A stretch of DNA of 64,000 bases from Lutimonas vermicola (GTDB lineage: Bacteria; Bacteroidota; Bacteroidia; Flavobacteriales; Flavobacteriaceae): positions 983,499 through 1,047,498 of the forward strand of contig NZ_JBCDNA010000002.1 in NCBI RefSeq assembly GCF_038433205.1, read 5' to 3'. The position numbers and the translations under genes were made by a program. The notes under the pieces were generated by a model. It was not told where the DNA came from. It made no database searches and was given only the letters and a program-made list of their open reading frames with translations. This document shows positions 8,633 to 15,495 of this stretch, in pieces. Positions within the stretch are counted from its first letter, which is position 1. Every line of letters starts with the position of its first letter.

Positions 8633-9907
8633 TTATAAACTTTTAAAGGCATTCTCCAGGTCTGCCTTCAGATCATCTATGTTTTCTATCCCTACCGACA
8701 ACCTGATCAGGTCTTGTGACACCCCGGCATCAGCTTGCTGCTCTATCGTAAGTTGCTGATGGGTTGTGCTTGCGGGATGTATGATCAATGACTTGGTATC
8801 GCCAATATTGGCCAGGAGTGAAAATATTTCAGTGGCATCTGTAAACTTCTTTGCTGCTTCAAATCCACCTTCAATTCCAAAAGTTACAATGCCGCTTTGA
8901 CCTTTAGGCAAATATTTGTCGGCCAAGTCCTTGTAGGGGCTACTGTCTAAACCTGGATAATTTACCCAGGCTACTTCCTTTCTGTTTTCAAGCCATTTGG
9001 CCAGATCCAGCGCATTTTCACTGTGTTGTTTGATCCTTACAGGCAATGTTTCCAGGCCCTGTATGATCTGAAAAGCATTAAAAGGGCTCATTGCCCCTCC
9101 AAAATCACGCAAGCCTTCAAGGATAAGTTTAAACGTATATGATGCATTGCCAAGCGCCTCGTGATATACGAGTCCATGATATCCTGCTGAGGGCTCTGTA
9201 AATTCAGGAAAGTTACCGTTTGCCCAGTCAAAATTACCTGCATCAATGATCACACCACCCAGAGAATTACCCTGTCCGCCAATGTATTTTGTCAGTGAAT
9301 GAATCACAATATCTGCCCCGAATTTAATTGGGTTTAAAAGAGCCGGTGTCGCGACGGTATTATCAACAATAAACGGGACTTTAGCCGCTTTAGCCTCTCT
9401 GGATATACCTTCAAGATCAAGAACATCCAGTTTCGGGTTCCCCAGAGACTCCACAAAAAAGGCTCTTGTATTTTCCTTTACCGCTCTTCCAAAGCTTTCC
9501 GGATCAGAGGCATCCACAAAAGTTGTGCTGATTCCTAATCTCGGCAAGGTGACATTCAAGAGGTTATAAGTGCCTCCATAAAGACTGCTTGAAGCAACAA
9601 TATGGTCTCCTGCTTTTAAAAGGGTTAACAAACCCGTTGAGATGGCTGCTGTTCCCGAAGCAAAAACCACTGCACCTATACCGCCTTCAATGGCCGCCAA
9701 TCTCTTTTGCAAGATGTCATTTGTAGGGTTATTTAAACGGGTATAGATAAAACCCAGTTCTGCAAGGGAAAATAAATTGGCCGCATGATCTGTATTATCA
9801 AACACATAGGAGGTTGACTGGTAAATGGGTACGGCCCTGGTTCCTAAGGTCTGTGTGGTATCATGTCCGGCATGTAATGCTTTTGTTGCTAGCTTTTGAT
9901 CGCTCAT
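8633..9907 (-). CDS. metY: O-acetylhomoserine sulfhydrylase (MetY)
   Basis: 424-residue Cys/Met PLP enzyme of the longer MetY type, with the LATKALHAGHD start common to O-acetylhomoserine (thiol)-lyases. Seen: YTRLNNPT, FASGTAAIS, the Schiff-base lysine Lys207 in HSLTKYIGGQG, the family insert around YHEALG, and HPASTTHQQL near the C-terminus. It makes homocysteine directly from O-acetylhomoserine and sulfide and can recycle other thiols. It is monocistronic: the SAM-I leader of the next operon lies immediately downstream. Upstream are a candidate promoter (9982-10011), an 11-bp inverted repeat and a putative Met leader-peptide attenuator (10101-10216), so its control seems separate from the riboswitch operon. 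Confidence 0.93.
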   Translation of the reverse strand: MSDQKLATKALHAGHDTTQTLGTRAVPIYQSTSYVFDNTDHAANLFSLAELGFIYTRLNNPTNDILQKRLAAIEGGIGAVVFASGTAAISTGLLTLLKAGDHIVASSSLYGGTYNLLNVTLPRLGISTTFVDASDPESFGRAVKENTRAFFVESLGNPKLDVLDLEGISREAKAAKVPFIVDNTVATPALLNPIKFGADIVIHSLTKYIGGQGNSLGGVIIDAGNFDWANGNFPEFTEPSAGYHGLVYHEALGNASYTFKLILEGLRDFGGAMSPFNAFQIIQGLETLPVRIKQHSENALDLAKWLENRKEVAWVNYPGLDSSPYKDLADKYLPKGQSGIVTFGIEGGFEAAKKFTDATEIFSLLANIGDTKSLIIHPASTTHQQLTIEQQADAGVSQDLIRLSVGIENIDDLKADLENAFKSL

Positions 9908-9962
9908 AATAAATGGTATTAATTTTTAGTGTATTATCTGTAAAAAATTGTCCTTTTTAGTT

Positions 9963-10022
9963 AGGTATTGCCAAGGGGACACAAAAATAAGCTATTTTTC
10001 ATCAACGTAAATGGCAATACCT
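9963..10022. repeat. 11-bp perfect inverted repeat flanking the metY promoter (candidate operator)
   Basis: AGGTATTGCCA at 9963-9973 is matched exactly by its reverse complement at 10012-10022, with 38 nt between. On the minus strand the arms bracket the -33/-7 region and the expected start of the metY transcript. It may be two half-sites for a looping repressor or a long-loop RNA hairpin. No regulator is identified. Confidence 0.5.
9982..10011 (-). promoter_or_regulatory. Candidate metY-proximal promoter
   Basis: The minus strand has TTTA (10011-10008), an 18-nt spacer, then TATTTTTG (9989-9982), an exact match to the Bacteroidota -7 element TAnnTTTG. Transcription would begin near 9976, giving a leader of about 70 nt before the metY ATG. 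The leader can form TGTCC/GGACA (9981-9977 with 9953-9949). Confidence 0.5.
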
Positions 10023-10100
10023 TATCATTTTTTTAAAAGCATTCATAGTGCGTATTTTATAAATTAAACATATTTGTTTCTGTTTGGATCAAAAAAAAAA

Positions 10101-10120
10101 CCCCTGAATGAATTCAGAGG
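10101..10120 (-). terminator. Intrinsic terminator/attenuator upstream of metY
   Basis: On the minus strand CCTCTGAAT (10120-10112) pairs with ATTCAGGGG (10109-10101) through nine pairs including one G-U wobble. Ten T residues (10100-10091) follow directly. The 5' arm CCTCTG is also complementary to CAGAGG (10165-10160) inside the Met-rich leader ORF, so an antiterminator can compete with it. This is the layout of a transcription attenuator. It could also simply end the upstream DM13 transcript. Confidence 0.85.
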
Positions 10121-10144
10121 TTTTGTATTTATGATCAATTAAAT

Positions 10145-10216
10145 TTATAGCATAAAAATCCTCTGCACCTGATCGTGCATCATCATTTTAACCATATTTA
10201 AGTTGTTGTTTTTCAT
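10145..10216 (-). CDS. Putative methionine-rich leader peptide (23 aa) for metY attenuation
   Basis: A 23-codon ORF (ATG at 10216, TAA at 10147-10145), MKNNNLNMVKMMMHDQVQRI then FML. Six of 23 residues are Met, with three consecutive AUG codons at 11-13. Its promoter (TTTG-N18-TATATTTG at 10259-10230) starts transcription about 8 nt before the ATG. Right after the Met run, TGCAC and GTGCA (10179-10175 and 10168-10164) form a hairpin. CAGAGG of codons 18-19 can instead pair with the terminator's 5' arm. If ribosomes stall at the Met codons when charged Met-tRNA is scarce, the antiterminator would form and RNA polymerase would read on into metY. I do not recognise this peptide from a described family. 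The function is inferred from architecture. Confidence 0.7.
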   Translation of the reverse strand: MKNNNLNMVKMMMHDQVQRIFML

Positions 10217-10229
10217 TTTTTGTCTCAGG

Positions 10230-10259
10230 CAAATATAGAAATTAATTTTAAATACCAAA
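10230..10259 (-). promoter_or_regulatory. Promoter of the Met-rich leader ORF
   Basis: TTTG at 10259-10256, an 18-nt spacer, then TATATTTG at 10237-10230 on the minus strand: a full match to the Bacteroidota -33/-7 consensus. It lies in the 43 nt between the DM13 stop codon and the leader ATG, so a strong start dedicated to the leader is likely. Confidence 0.7.
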
Positions 10260-10667
10260 TTATTTTAACTCAGCATGTCCAAAACTCACAGAAAAGTCAA
10301 CGCACCATACCACGACATATTTATAGGTGCTCAAATCGGTACTGGCCGGAATAGCATAGTTAAAATCTCCTTCAATCCCTTTGAGGTCACCCAGGTTCAC
10401 AAAATCTTTTGAATCGACCTCTATTGACAAATACAACAGTAATTTTGGACCACCATCTGTTTTAAAATTTGTTAGAGACAAGGTTGATTTATCAGAACTT
10501 ACAGAACTGGAACCACTTGTTGGATGCGCATCACTTACAAAATCCCCCTTTAGTTCTTCGCTGGAGTTCCCTCCCGAATTCATCACCTTATCCGTTATTT
10601 CTCCATCACTTGAATTATATCCTGCCAACAAGAACAAACTCATGAACAGCATCATTATATCTTTCAT
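10260..10667 (-). CDS. DM13-domain secreted protein with altered lipobox
   Basis: 135 residues. After an N-terminal hydrophobic segment comes a DM13 domain (about 38-134): LKGDFVSDAHPTSG, LTNFKTDGGPKLLLYLS, LGDLKGIEGDFNYAIP, and the cysteine motif VVVWCVDFSVSFGHAEL. DM13 domains have been proposed to take part in electron transfer through the conserved Cys, and in bacteria usually occur in lipoproteins. Here the expected lipobox reads LLAGYNSSDG: a Tyr (TAT) replaces the lipidated Cys (TGT), a one-base change. The protein may therefore not be lipidated, and may stay N-terminally membrane-anchored or be cleaved differently. Its stop is just upstream of the promoter of the Met leader. No role in methionine metabolism is implied. 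Confidence 0.8.
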   Translation of the reverse strand: MKDIMMLFMSLFLLAGYNSSDGEITDKVMNSGGNSSEELKGDFVSDAHPTSGSSSVSSDKSTLSLTNFKTDGGPKLLLYLSIEVDSKDFVNLGDLKGIEGDFNYAIPASTDLSTYKYVVVWCVDFSVSFGHAELK

Positions 10668-10762
10668 AGAATTTAGATTTGATCAAATCTGTCGACATAA
10701 TCCATAATCCTTAAAAAAAAATTAATTTGACGAAATCATGATTTTTTAATTTTTATTTTCCT

Positions 10763-10770
10763 TATTTTTG
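10763..10770 (+). promoter_or_regulatory. metK promoter -7 element
   Basis: TATTTTTG matches TAnnTTTG. The expected transcription start near 10776 is just before the SAM-binding aptamer at 10783, which supports both calls. No good -33 TTTG at the standard spacing is visible. Confidence 0.55.
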
Positions 10771-10782
10771 TGGCATATAATT

Positions 10783-10849
10783 CTGAGGAAAAATTTGAAC
10801 TGATTGCAACCTCTATAAAAAATGCTAAAGCAGTAACTACTACTTTAGC
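10783..10849 (+). promoter_or_regulatory. SAM-II/SAM-V-class riboswitch with competing hairpin, metK leader
   Basis: Aptamer features: P1 GAGG (10785-10788) with CCTC (10810-10813); the loop AATTTGAACTGATTGCAA, matching the SAM-II core AUUU-A-C-G-UUGCA; and the 3' strand AAAATGCTAAAG, matching the conserved AAAUGCUAAA pseudoknot strand. GCTAAAG (10824-10830) is also perfectly complementary to CTTTAGC (10843-10849), so a 7-bp hairpin could sequester the pseudoknot strand and serve as the OFF/ON switch. Position directly before SAM synthetase fits. SAM-II and SAM-V share this core and I cannot separate them by eye. Confidence 0.8.
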
Positions 10850-10893
10850 TTCACAGGTCATCAATTCTTCTTTCTCATCTAAAACCGACAATT

Positions 10894-12147
10894 ATGTCTT
10901 ATTTATTTACGTCTGAATCTGTGTCTGAAGGACATCCTGATAAAGTGGCCGATCAAATCTCTGACAACCTGTTAGATAACTTTTTAGCATTTGATCCAAA
11001 CGCAAAAGTGGCTTGTGAAACCTTGGTGACTACCGGCCAGGTTGTTTTGGCAGGTGAAGTAAAAACCACTACCTATATTGATGCTCCTATCATCGCCAGG
11101 GAAACCATAAAGAAAATTGGCTATACCAAAGGTGAGTATAAGTTTGAAGGAGAAAGTTGCGGGGTCATTTCGCTGATCCACGAGCAATCTCAGGATATCA
11201 ATCAAGGTGTTGACCGTGGAACCCCGGAAGAACAGGGTGCAGGTGACCAGGGCATGATGTTTGGTTATGCCACTAACGAAACCGAAAATTTCATGCCGCT
11301 TGCCTTGGACCTTAGCCACAGGCTACTTAGAGAACTTGCAGTGATAAGGCGTGAAGGAAAAGAGATCAAATACCTTCGGCCTGATGCCAAAAGCCAGGTG
11401 ACAATTGAATATTCAGATGAAGGGGTCCCGGAAAGAATAGATACCATAGTGCTTTCTACCCAGCATGACGAATTCGATGAGGACGAAAAAATGCTGGCTA
11501 AGATCAAACACGATATTGTGGGTATTCTTATTCCAAGGGTAAAGGCCCATCTGCCCAAAAATATTCAGAAATTATTTAACGATCAGATAAAATACCATAT
11601 CAACCCGACTGGAAAGTTTGTCATCGGGGGGCCCCATGGTGATACAGGATTAACAGGAAGAAAGATTATTGTCGACACCTATGGAGGAAAAGGAGCCCAT
11701 GGGGGTGGCGCATTTAGCGGAAAGGATCCCAGTAAGGTTGACCGCTCAGCAGCCTATGCTGCCCGGCATATTGCAAAGAATATGGTAGCTGCCGGAGTAT
11801 GTGATCAGGTACTGGTGCAGGTTTCATATGCCATTGGCGTAGCCGAACCGACATCAATAAATGTAGAAACCTATAACTCCTCAAAAATCGATAAAAACGA
11901 TGGTGAGATTTCCATGATCATAGAGAACTTATTTGATATGAGACCCGCTGCGATAGAGAAAAGGTTAAAACTAAGGAATCCAATATACAGTGAAACTGCT
12001 GCCTATGGTCATATGGGAAGAACGCCAAGAACGGTGACAAAACATTTCTCATCGCCCTATTCGGGAGATAAATCAATTGAGGTTGAATTGTTTACCTGGG
12101 AAAAGCTCGATTATGTGGATAAAATAAAACAGGCCTTTGATTTGTAG
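10894..12147 (+). CDS. metK: S-adenosylmethionine synthetase
   Basis: 417 residues, full length. It makes SAM from methionine and ATP in the cytosol. Signature motifs: the opening SESVSEGHPDKVADQISD (ATP/Mg binding), GAGDQGMMFGYA, and the phosphate-binding GGGAFSGKDPSKVDRSAAY. The slightly long form with extra central residues is normal for Bacteroidota. It follows a SAM-II/V-type leader, so its product should repress it. It closes the methionine-SAM neighbourhood encoded on the opposite strand to the left. The ATG start is unambiguous (MSYLFTSESVSEG). Confidence 0.97.
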   Translation: MSYLFTSESVSEGHPDKVADQISDNLLDNFLAFDPNAKVACETLVTTGQVVLAGEVKTTTYIDAPIIARETIKKIGYTKGEYKFEGESCGVISLIHEQSQDINQGVDRGTPEEQGAGDQGMMFGYATNETENFMPLALDLSHRLLRELAVIRREGKEIKYLRPDAKSQVTIEYSDEGVPERIDTIVLSTQHDEFDEDEKMLAKIKHDIVGILIPRVKAHLPKNIQKLFNDQIKYHINPTGKFVIGGPHGDTGLTGRKIIVDTYGGKGAHGGGAFSGKDPSKVDRSAAYAARHIAKNMVAAGVCDQVLVQVSYAIGVAEPTSINVETYNSSKIDKNDGEISMIIENLFDMRPAAIEKRLKLRNPIYSETAAYGHMGRTPRTVTKHFSSPYSGDKSIEVELFTWEKLDYVDKIKQAFDL

Positions 12148-12310
12148 CATCAGTTAATTGATTTTGGGCCTTATACTGCAAATGACTTCTGGTTATAAGC
12201 AAATGTTCGTTCCCTGCATCCAAATTGGATTTTGACATGGATTCACTTGTTATTCTGCCTTAAACAGAGTAAATTTCGAATTACGGGGAATCGAAAATTC
12301 CTTTGGGTGC

Positions 12311-12318
12311 TAACTTTG
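12311..12318 (+). promoter_or_regulatory. Promoter -7 element for 12336 gene
   Basis: TAACTTTG fits TAnnTTTG. The ATG is 17 nt downstream, giving a leader of about 10 nt. No clear -33 element is seen. Confidence 0.4.
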
Positions 12319-12335
12319 AACCTTTAATCTCCTGA

Positions 12336-13124
12336 ATGAAAAGTATACAATTTTTTTTTATGCTGCTGTTTTGTCTTTCGACAACGGCTCAGGAACTGGC
12401 AACAATGCTCGACCAGACTATTCCACTTAAGGCGGAAAAATTTATCGGGGTTGATGAGTTCGAAAGTATGTATTATACCAACGATAATATTCTTTACCGC
12501 AAAACATCAAAAAAAACATTCTCCTACAGTAATGTGGAACTGGGCAGATTGAGCGCGGTCAACATTCAGAATCCCTTTAAAATAATTCTGTTTTATGCTG
12601 ATTTTAATGCAGTGATCATCCTTGACAATAACCTCAATGAGCTATCCGAAAGGATCGATTTCACACAGGAAACTTTGTTCAACAATGTGATCTTCGTCAC
12701 GGGGTCGTCCCAAAACAATATATGGCTCTACGCTGATGACAACAAACTTCATCTATATGATTACCGTCATCTCAGCGAGGTACTTCAAACCCAACCCATT
12801 ACATTTTATGATTCAGATTTTCAGCCAATCAAAGTGGCCAGTACCTATAAAAAAGTATGGATCCTCTCTGAAAAAAATGTAATGGAATTCAATGAATACG
12901 GTATTTATACCAGGTCGTATCCTGTGGAGAAAGCCGATAACATCTTTCCTTTTCAGAAAGGTTTTATCTATACGTCTGAAGGTTCCCTTTTTTATCAGTA
13001 TCAGGATGAGAACATTCCTGTGCTGTTGGATTACAAAAATGACCTGAAATCAATCTATATAAACAAGTCCTCTATTTTTATTTATGACGGAAACAAGGTT
13101 TATGGATACCAAATAAAGGAGTGA
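12336..13124 (+). CDS. Secreted protein of unknown function (propeller-like repeats)
   Basis: 262 residues with a signal peptide (residues 1 to about 18, MKSIQFFFMLLFCLSTTAQ, predicted cleavage after AQ). The mature part is beta-rich with several loosely repeated strand blocks (KIILFYADFNAVIILDNNL, NNIWLYADDNKLHLYDY, KKVWILSEKNVMEFNEYG, SSIFIYDGNKVYGYQ). These resemble blades of a WD40/YVTN-like propeller, though no canonical motif is present. No catalytic residues or lipobox are seen, and periplasmic location is likely. It has its own -7 element and lies 84 nt upstream of the deoxynucleoside kinase gene on the same strand, so co-transcription is possible. I do not recognise the family beyond a flavobacterial conserved hypothetical. 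Confidence 0.75.
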   Translation: MKSIQFFFMLLFCLSTTAQELATMLDQTIPLKAEKFIGVDEFESMYYTNDNILYRKTSKKTFSYSNVELGRLSAVNIQNPFKIILFYADFNAVIILDNNLNELSERIDFTQETLFNNVIFVTGSSQNNIWLYADDNKLHLYDYRHLSEVLQTQPITFYDSDFQPIKVASTYKKVWILSEKNVMEFNEYGIYTRSYPVEKADNIFPFQKGFIYTSEGSLFYQYQDENIPVLLDYKNDLKSIYINKSSIFIYDGNKVYGYQIKE

Positions 13125-13208
13125 AAAATTCGATAAATACCGGATATGATCTATATTTTTTTTAATTTCGCTAACCATTGCTAATCACTAAATCAAACTA
13201 TTAGACCT

Positions 13209-13823
13209 ATGCACATTGCTATAGCAGGAAATATTGGAGCAGGAAAGACAACTTTGACGAGTTTATTGGCAAAACATTATAAATGGGAACCTCATTTTGA
13301 GTCTGTTGCAGAGAACCCATACCTGGACGATTTTTACGGGTCTATGGAAAGATGGTCGTTTAATCTACAAATTTATTTTTTGAATAGCCGCTTTCGTCAA
13401 ATTCTTGAGATCAGGGAGAGTGGGAAAAACATTATCCAAGACAGGACCATTTATGAGGATGCGAATATTTTTGCTCCAAACCTTCATGCCATGGGTTTGA
13501 TGACGAACAGGGATTTTAGTAATTATGAAACCCTGTTTGAATTGATGGAACGCCTTGTTTCTCCGCCCGATCTGCTGATCTATCTCAGGGCGAGCATACC
13601 GACTCTTGTGGGTCAGATTCACAAACGCGGAAGGGATTTTGAAAACTCCATCAGTATTGACTATTTAAGTCGCTTAAATGAGCGCTATGAGGCCTGGATC
13701 TCAACCTATAAAAAAGGGAAACTTCTCATCATAGACATTGATCATCTCAATATTGTTGATAATCAGGAAGACCTTGGATCAATAATTGATCGGATTGATG
13801 CCCAGATTCACGGCTTGTTTTAA
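13209..13823 (+). CDS. Deoxynucleoside kinase
   Basis: 204-residue dNK/deoxyadenosine-deoxyguanosine kinase family enzyme that phosphorylates deoxynucleosides for salvage. Seen: the P-loop GNIGAGKTT (residues 7-15), FESVAENPYL, the substrate-binding/catalytic QDRTIYEDANIF (DR[ST] motif), and the LID-region arginines (HKRGRDFE near 138-145). Nearest described types are bacterial dAK/dGK enzymes, and the nucleoside preference cannot be read from sequence. It is convergent with the ExbD operon across a shared terminator region. Confidence 0.9.
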   Translation: MHIAIAGNIGAGKTTLTSLLAKHYKWEPHFESVAENPYLDDFYGSMERWSFNLQIYFLNSRFRQILEIRESGKNIIQDRTIYEDANIFAPNLHAMGLMTNRDFSNYETLFELMERLVSPPDLLIYLRASIPTLVGQIHKRGRDFENSISIDYLSRLNERYEAWISTYKKGKLLIIDIDHLNIVDNQEDLGSIIDRIDAQIHGLF

Positions 13824-13873
13824 AGGTGCATTTGATTGAGTCATTATTGACTTAAATGGATTCCAAAAAAAAA

Positions 13874-13894
13874 CTCTCAATATTAAATTGAGAG
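13874..13894 (-). terminator. Terminator of the exbBD operon
   Basis: CTCTCAAT (13874-13881) and ATTGAGAG (13887-13894) form an 8-bp hairpin with a 5-nt loop. On the minus strand it is followed by a T-run (plus-strand A-run 13865-13873), so it mainly terminates the leftward ExbD transcript. Confidence 0.8.
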
Positions 13895-13918
13895 CTTTCC
13901 ATTAAATTATAACTAAAT

Positions 13919-14383
13919 TTATTTTATATTATCCATTACATCACCCTTTAAGGTTGAGTAATTGATCTTAAGGGCATTGATATTTCTTAATTCCTCTTTG
14001 ATATCAGTAATGGTTCCCACATTTGATTTAATATCCGCCTTAATCGATGTTGTCAAAAGCGGGATTTCATCTTCAGGATGGGTCTCTCTTTCAGCAAAAA
14101 TAAAATACTTTACATCTTTGATATCAGCTATTCGATCGTTCAATTGGATCTTATCTCCATTTTGATCTTTCACCTTTCCTACATAAATATAGCTTACCAA
14201 GCTTTTACGCTCCAGTTTTTTAATTTCTGTTGCTTTTGGCAATTGAGGCTTCATAATCTTCAATTCAGTCTCACGCATTACCGTTGTAACCATGAAAAAG
14301 AACAAGAGCATAAATACAATATCGGGTAATGATGCTGTTGAAATACCCGGCATTCCTTTTTTCTTCTTTTTAAACTTCGACAT
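13919..14383 (-). CDS. exbD: ExbD/TolR-family biopolymer transport protein (second copy)
   Basis: 154 residues: a short cytoplasmic N-terminus rich in Lys (KFKKKKKGMPG), one transmembrane helix containing the essential proton-path Asp (SLPDIVFMLLFFFMVT), then a periplasmic domain of about 110 residues. It works with the ExbB/TolQ subunit to turn proton motive force into movement of TonB-type proteins at the outer membrane. The start is 6 nt after the 208-residue ExbD. Two different ExbD-like proteins behind one ExbB is the usual Bacteroidota layout, and they probably form a mixed rotor. Confidence 0.9.
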   Translation of the reverse strand: MSKFKKKKKGMPGISTASLPDIVFMLLFFFMVTTVMRETELKIMKPQLPKATEIKKLERKSLVSYIYVGKVKDQNGDKIQLNDRIADIKDVKYFIFAERETHPEDEIPLLTTSIKADIKSNVGTITDIKEELRNINALKINYSTLKGDVMDNIK

Positions 14384-14389
14384 AAGAAA

Positions 14390-15016
14390 TTACTTTGTGG
14401 GTTCAGCCTCAGATATGATCTGAGGGTACTTTCCCTTAATTATATTAATTCTTTCCTTCAGTGTCTCATTATTCGGACTGTTTGATTGGTCCTTTAACAT
14501 CTGTGTATAAGAAACACCATACATTTTTTCAGACAATCGGTCTCTCAGATCTGTGTAGGCCCCTACCAATTCATTCTGAACAGATATATAGGTTCCATAT
14601 GAAGTTCCACGATCACTTTCCAAGGAGATGACCGCCTTGTTCGGGTGGTCAGATGATGCCGGATCCTTAGCTCCTTCACACCAGTCACATTCTGCCGGTT
14701 CAGCTCCATCAATTGGATTTCCCAGTCCTCCTCCATTATCGATAAACTTTATAGCTTCCTCACGAATCTGATCGATAGTCATAAAAGTTTCTCCTTCTAC
14801 CAAAATATCATTGTTGCGGTTAACTGTCACCACGAACACATTCTTCTCTTTTAATTTTGGTGGTTCAGGGGCATCTGGCGGTTGTTTTTCAGGCAACTTC
14901 CTGCTAATCCCGGTGTCCACATCCATTGTAGTTGTTACTAGAAAGAATATGAGCAACAAGAAAGCAATATCGGCCATTGACCCTGCATTGATTTCCGGTA
15001 CATCTCTTTTTGCCAT
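14390..15016 (-). CDS. exbD: ExbD/TolR-family biopolymer transport protein (first, longer copy)
   Basis: 208 residues. The N-terminal AKRDVPEINAGSMADIAFLLLIFFLVTTTM holds the transmembrane helix with the conserved Asp (MADIAFLL). The periplasmic part is longer than in classical ExbD and has an insert around residues 100-125 with two cysteines (CDWC). That pair could form a disulfide or bind metal and is not a general ExbD feature. The gene lies 4 nt after the 155-residue membrane protein and 6 nt before the second exbD. Confidence 0.9.
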   Translation of the reverse strand: MAKRDVPEINAGSMADIAFLLLIFFLVTTTMDVDTGISRKLPEKQPPDAPEPPKLKEKNVFVVTVNRNNDILVEGETFMTIDQIREEAIKFIDNGGGLGNPIDGAEPAECDWCEGAKDPASSDHPNKAVISLESDRGTSYGTYISVQNELVGAYTDLRDRLSEKMYGVSYTQMLKDQSNSPNNETLKERINIIKGKYPQIISEAEPTK

Positions 15017-15020
15017 AATA

Positions 15021-15488
15021 TTATTTTGTTGATACTAACGATTTAACAAAATCCCATAAAAAGAAAGCAAGGCCAATTCCTCCGAGGATCATTGAGTACC
15101 ATATTCCGGTACTTACCCATTTTGAGGTACTTCCGGCTTCACCGTCTTTAATTATATTTCCAGACACATTTGTTACCGCTGCGTCTGAAGCCATCGCATA
15201 TGAAATCAATAACAATAATCCTAAACCTGCCAATGAAACCAAGGTTTTCTTAAGAAGTTTAGGTTGTCTGACTAAATTCCATAGTGAGAATACAACGGCA
15301 ATAACCGTTGTGATGATCAAAATCACATTTGCAAATGACACAAACGGAGATACCAGACTGTTTTGCAAATCCAAACTCTCTTTAACAGCATCATCGCCTT
15401 CCATAATTATCCTTACCAGAAAGTAGATGGCAATTAAACCAATCAGTCCTGAAATAAGTGATAATATTTTAGATACTTTACTATTCAT
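15021..15488 (-). CDS. Membrane protein of the ExbB-ExbD operon, function unknown
   Basis: 155 residues with four probable transmembrane helices (about 9-28, 46-70, 82-99, 127-147) and a short extracytoplasmic loop after helix 3 (DAAVTNVSGNIIKDGEAG). It always seems to sit between exbB and exbD in Flavobacteriia. Here it is 7 nt after exbB and 4 nt before exbD, so a structural or regulatory role in the energising complex is a reasonable inference. No named domain is recognised. Confidence 0.8.
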   Translation of the reverse strand: MNSKVSKILSLISGLIGLIAIYFLVRIIMEGDDAVKESLDLQNSLVSPFVSFANVILIITTVIAVVFSLWNLVRQPKLLKKTLVSLAGLGLLLLISYAMASDAAVTNVSGNIIKDGEAGSTSKWVSTGIWYSMILGGIGLAFFLWDFVKSLVSTK

Positions 15489-15495
15489 AATTCTC

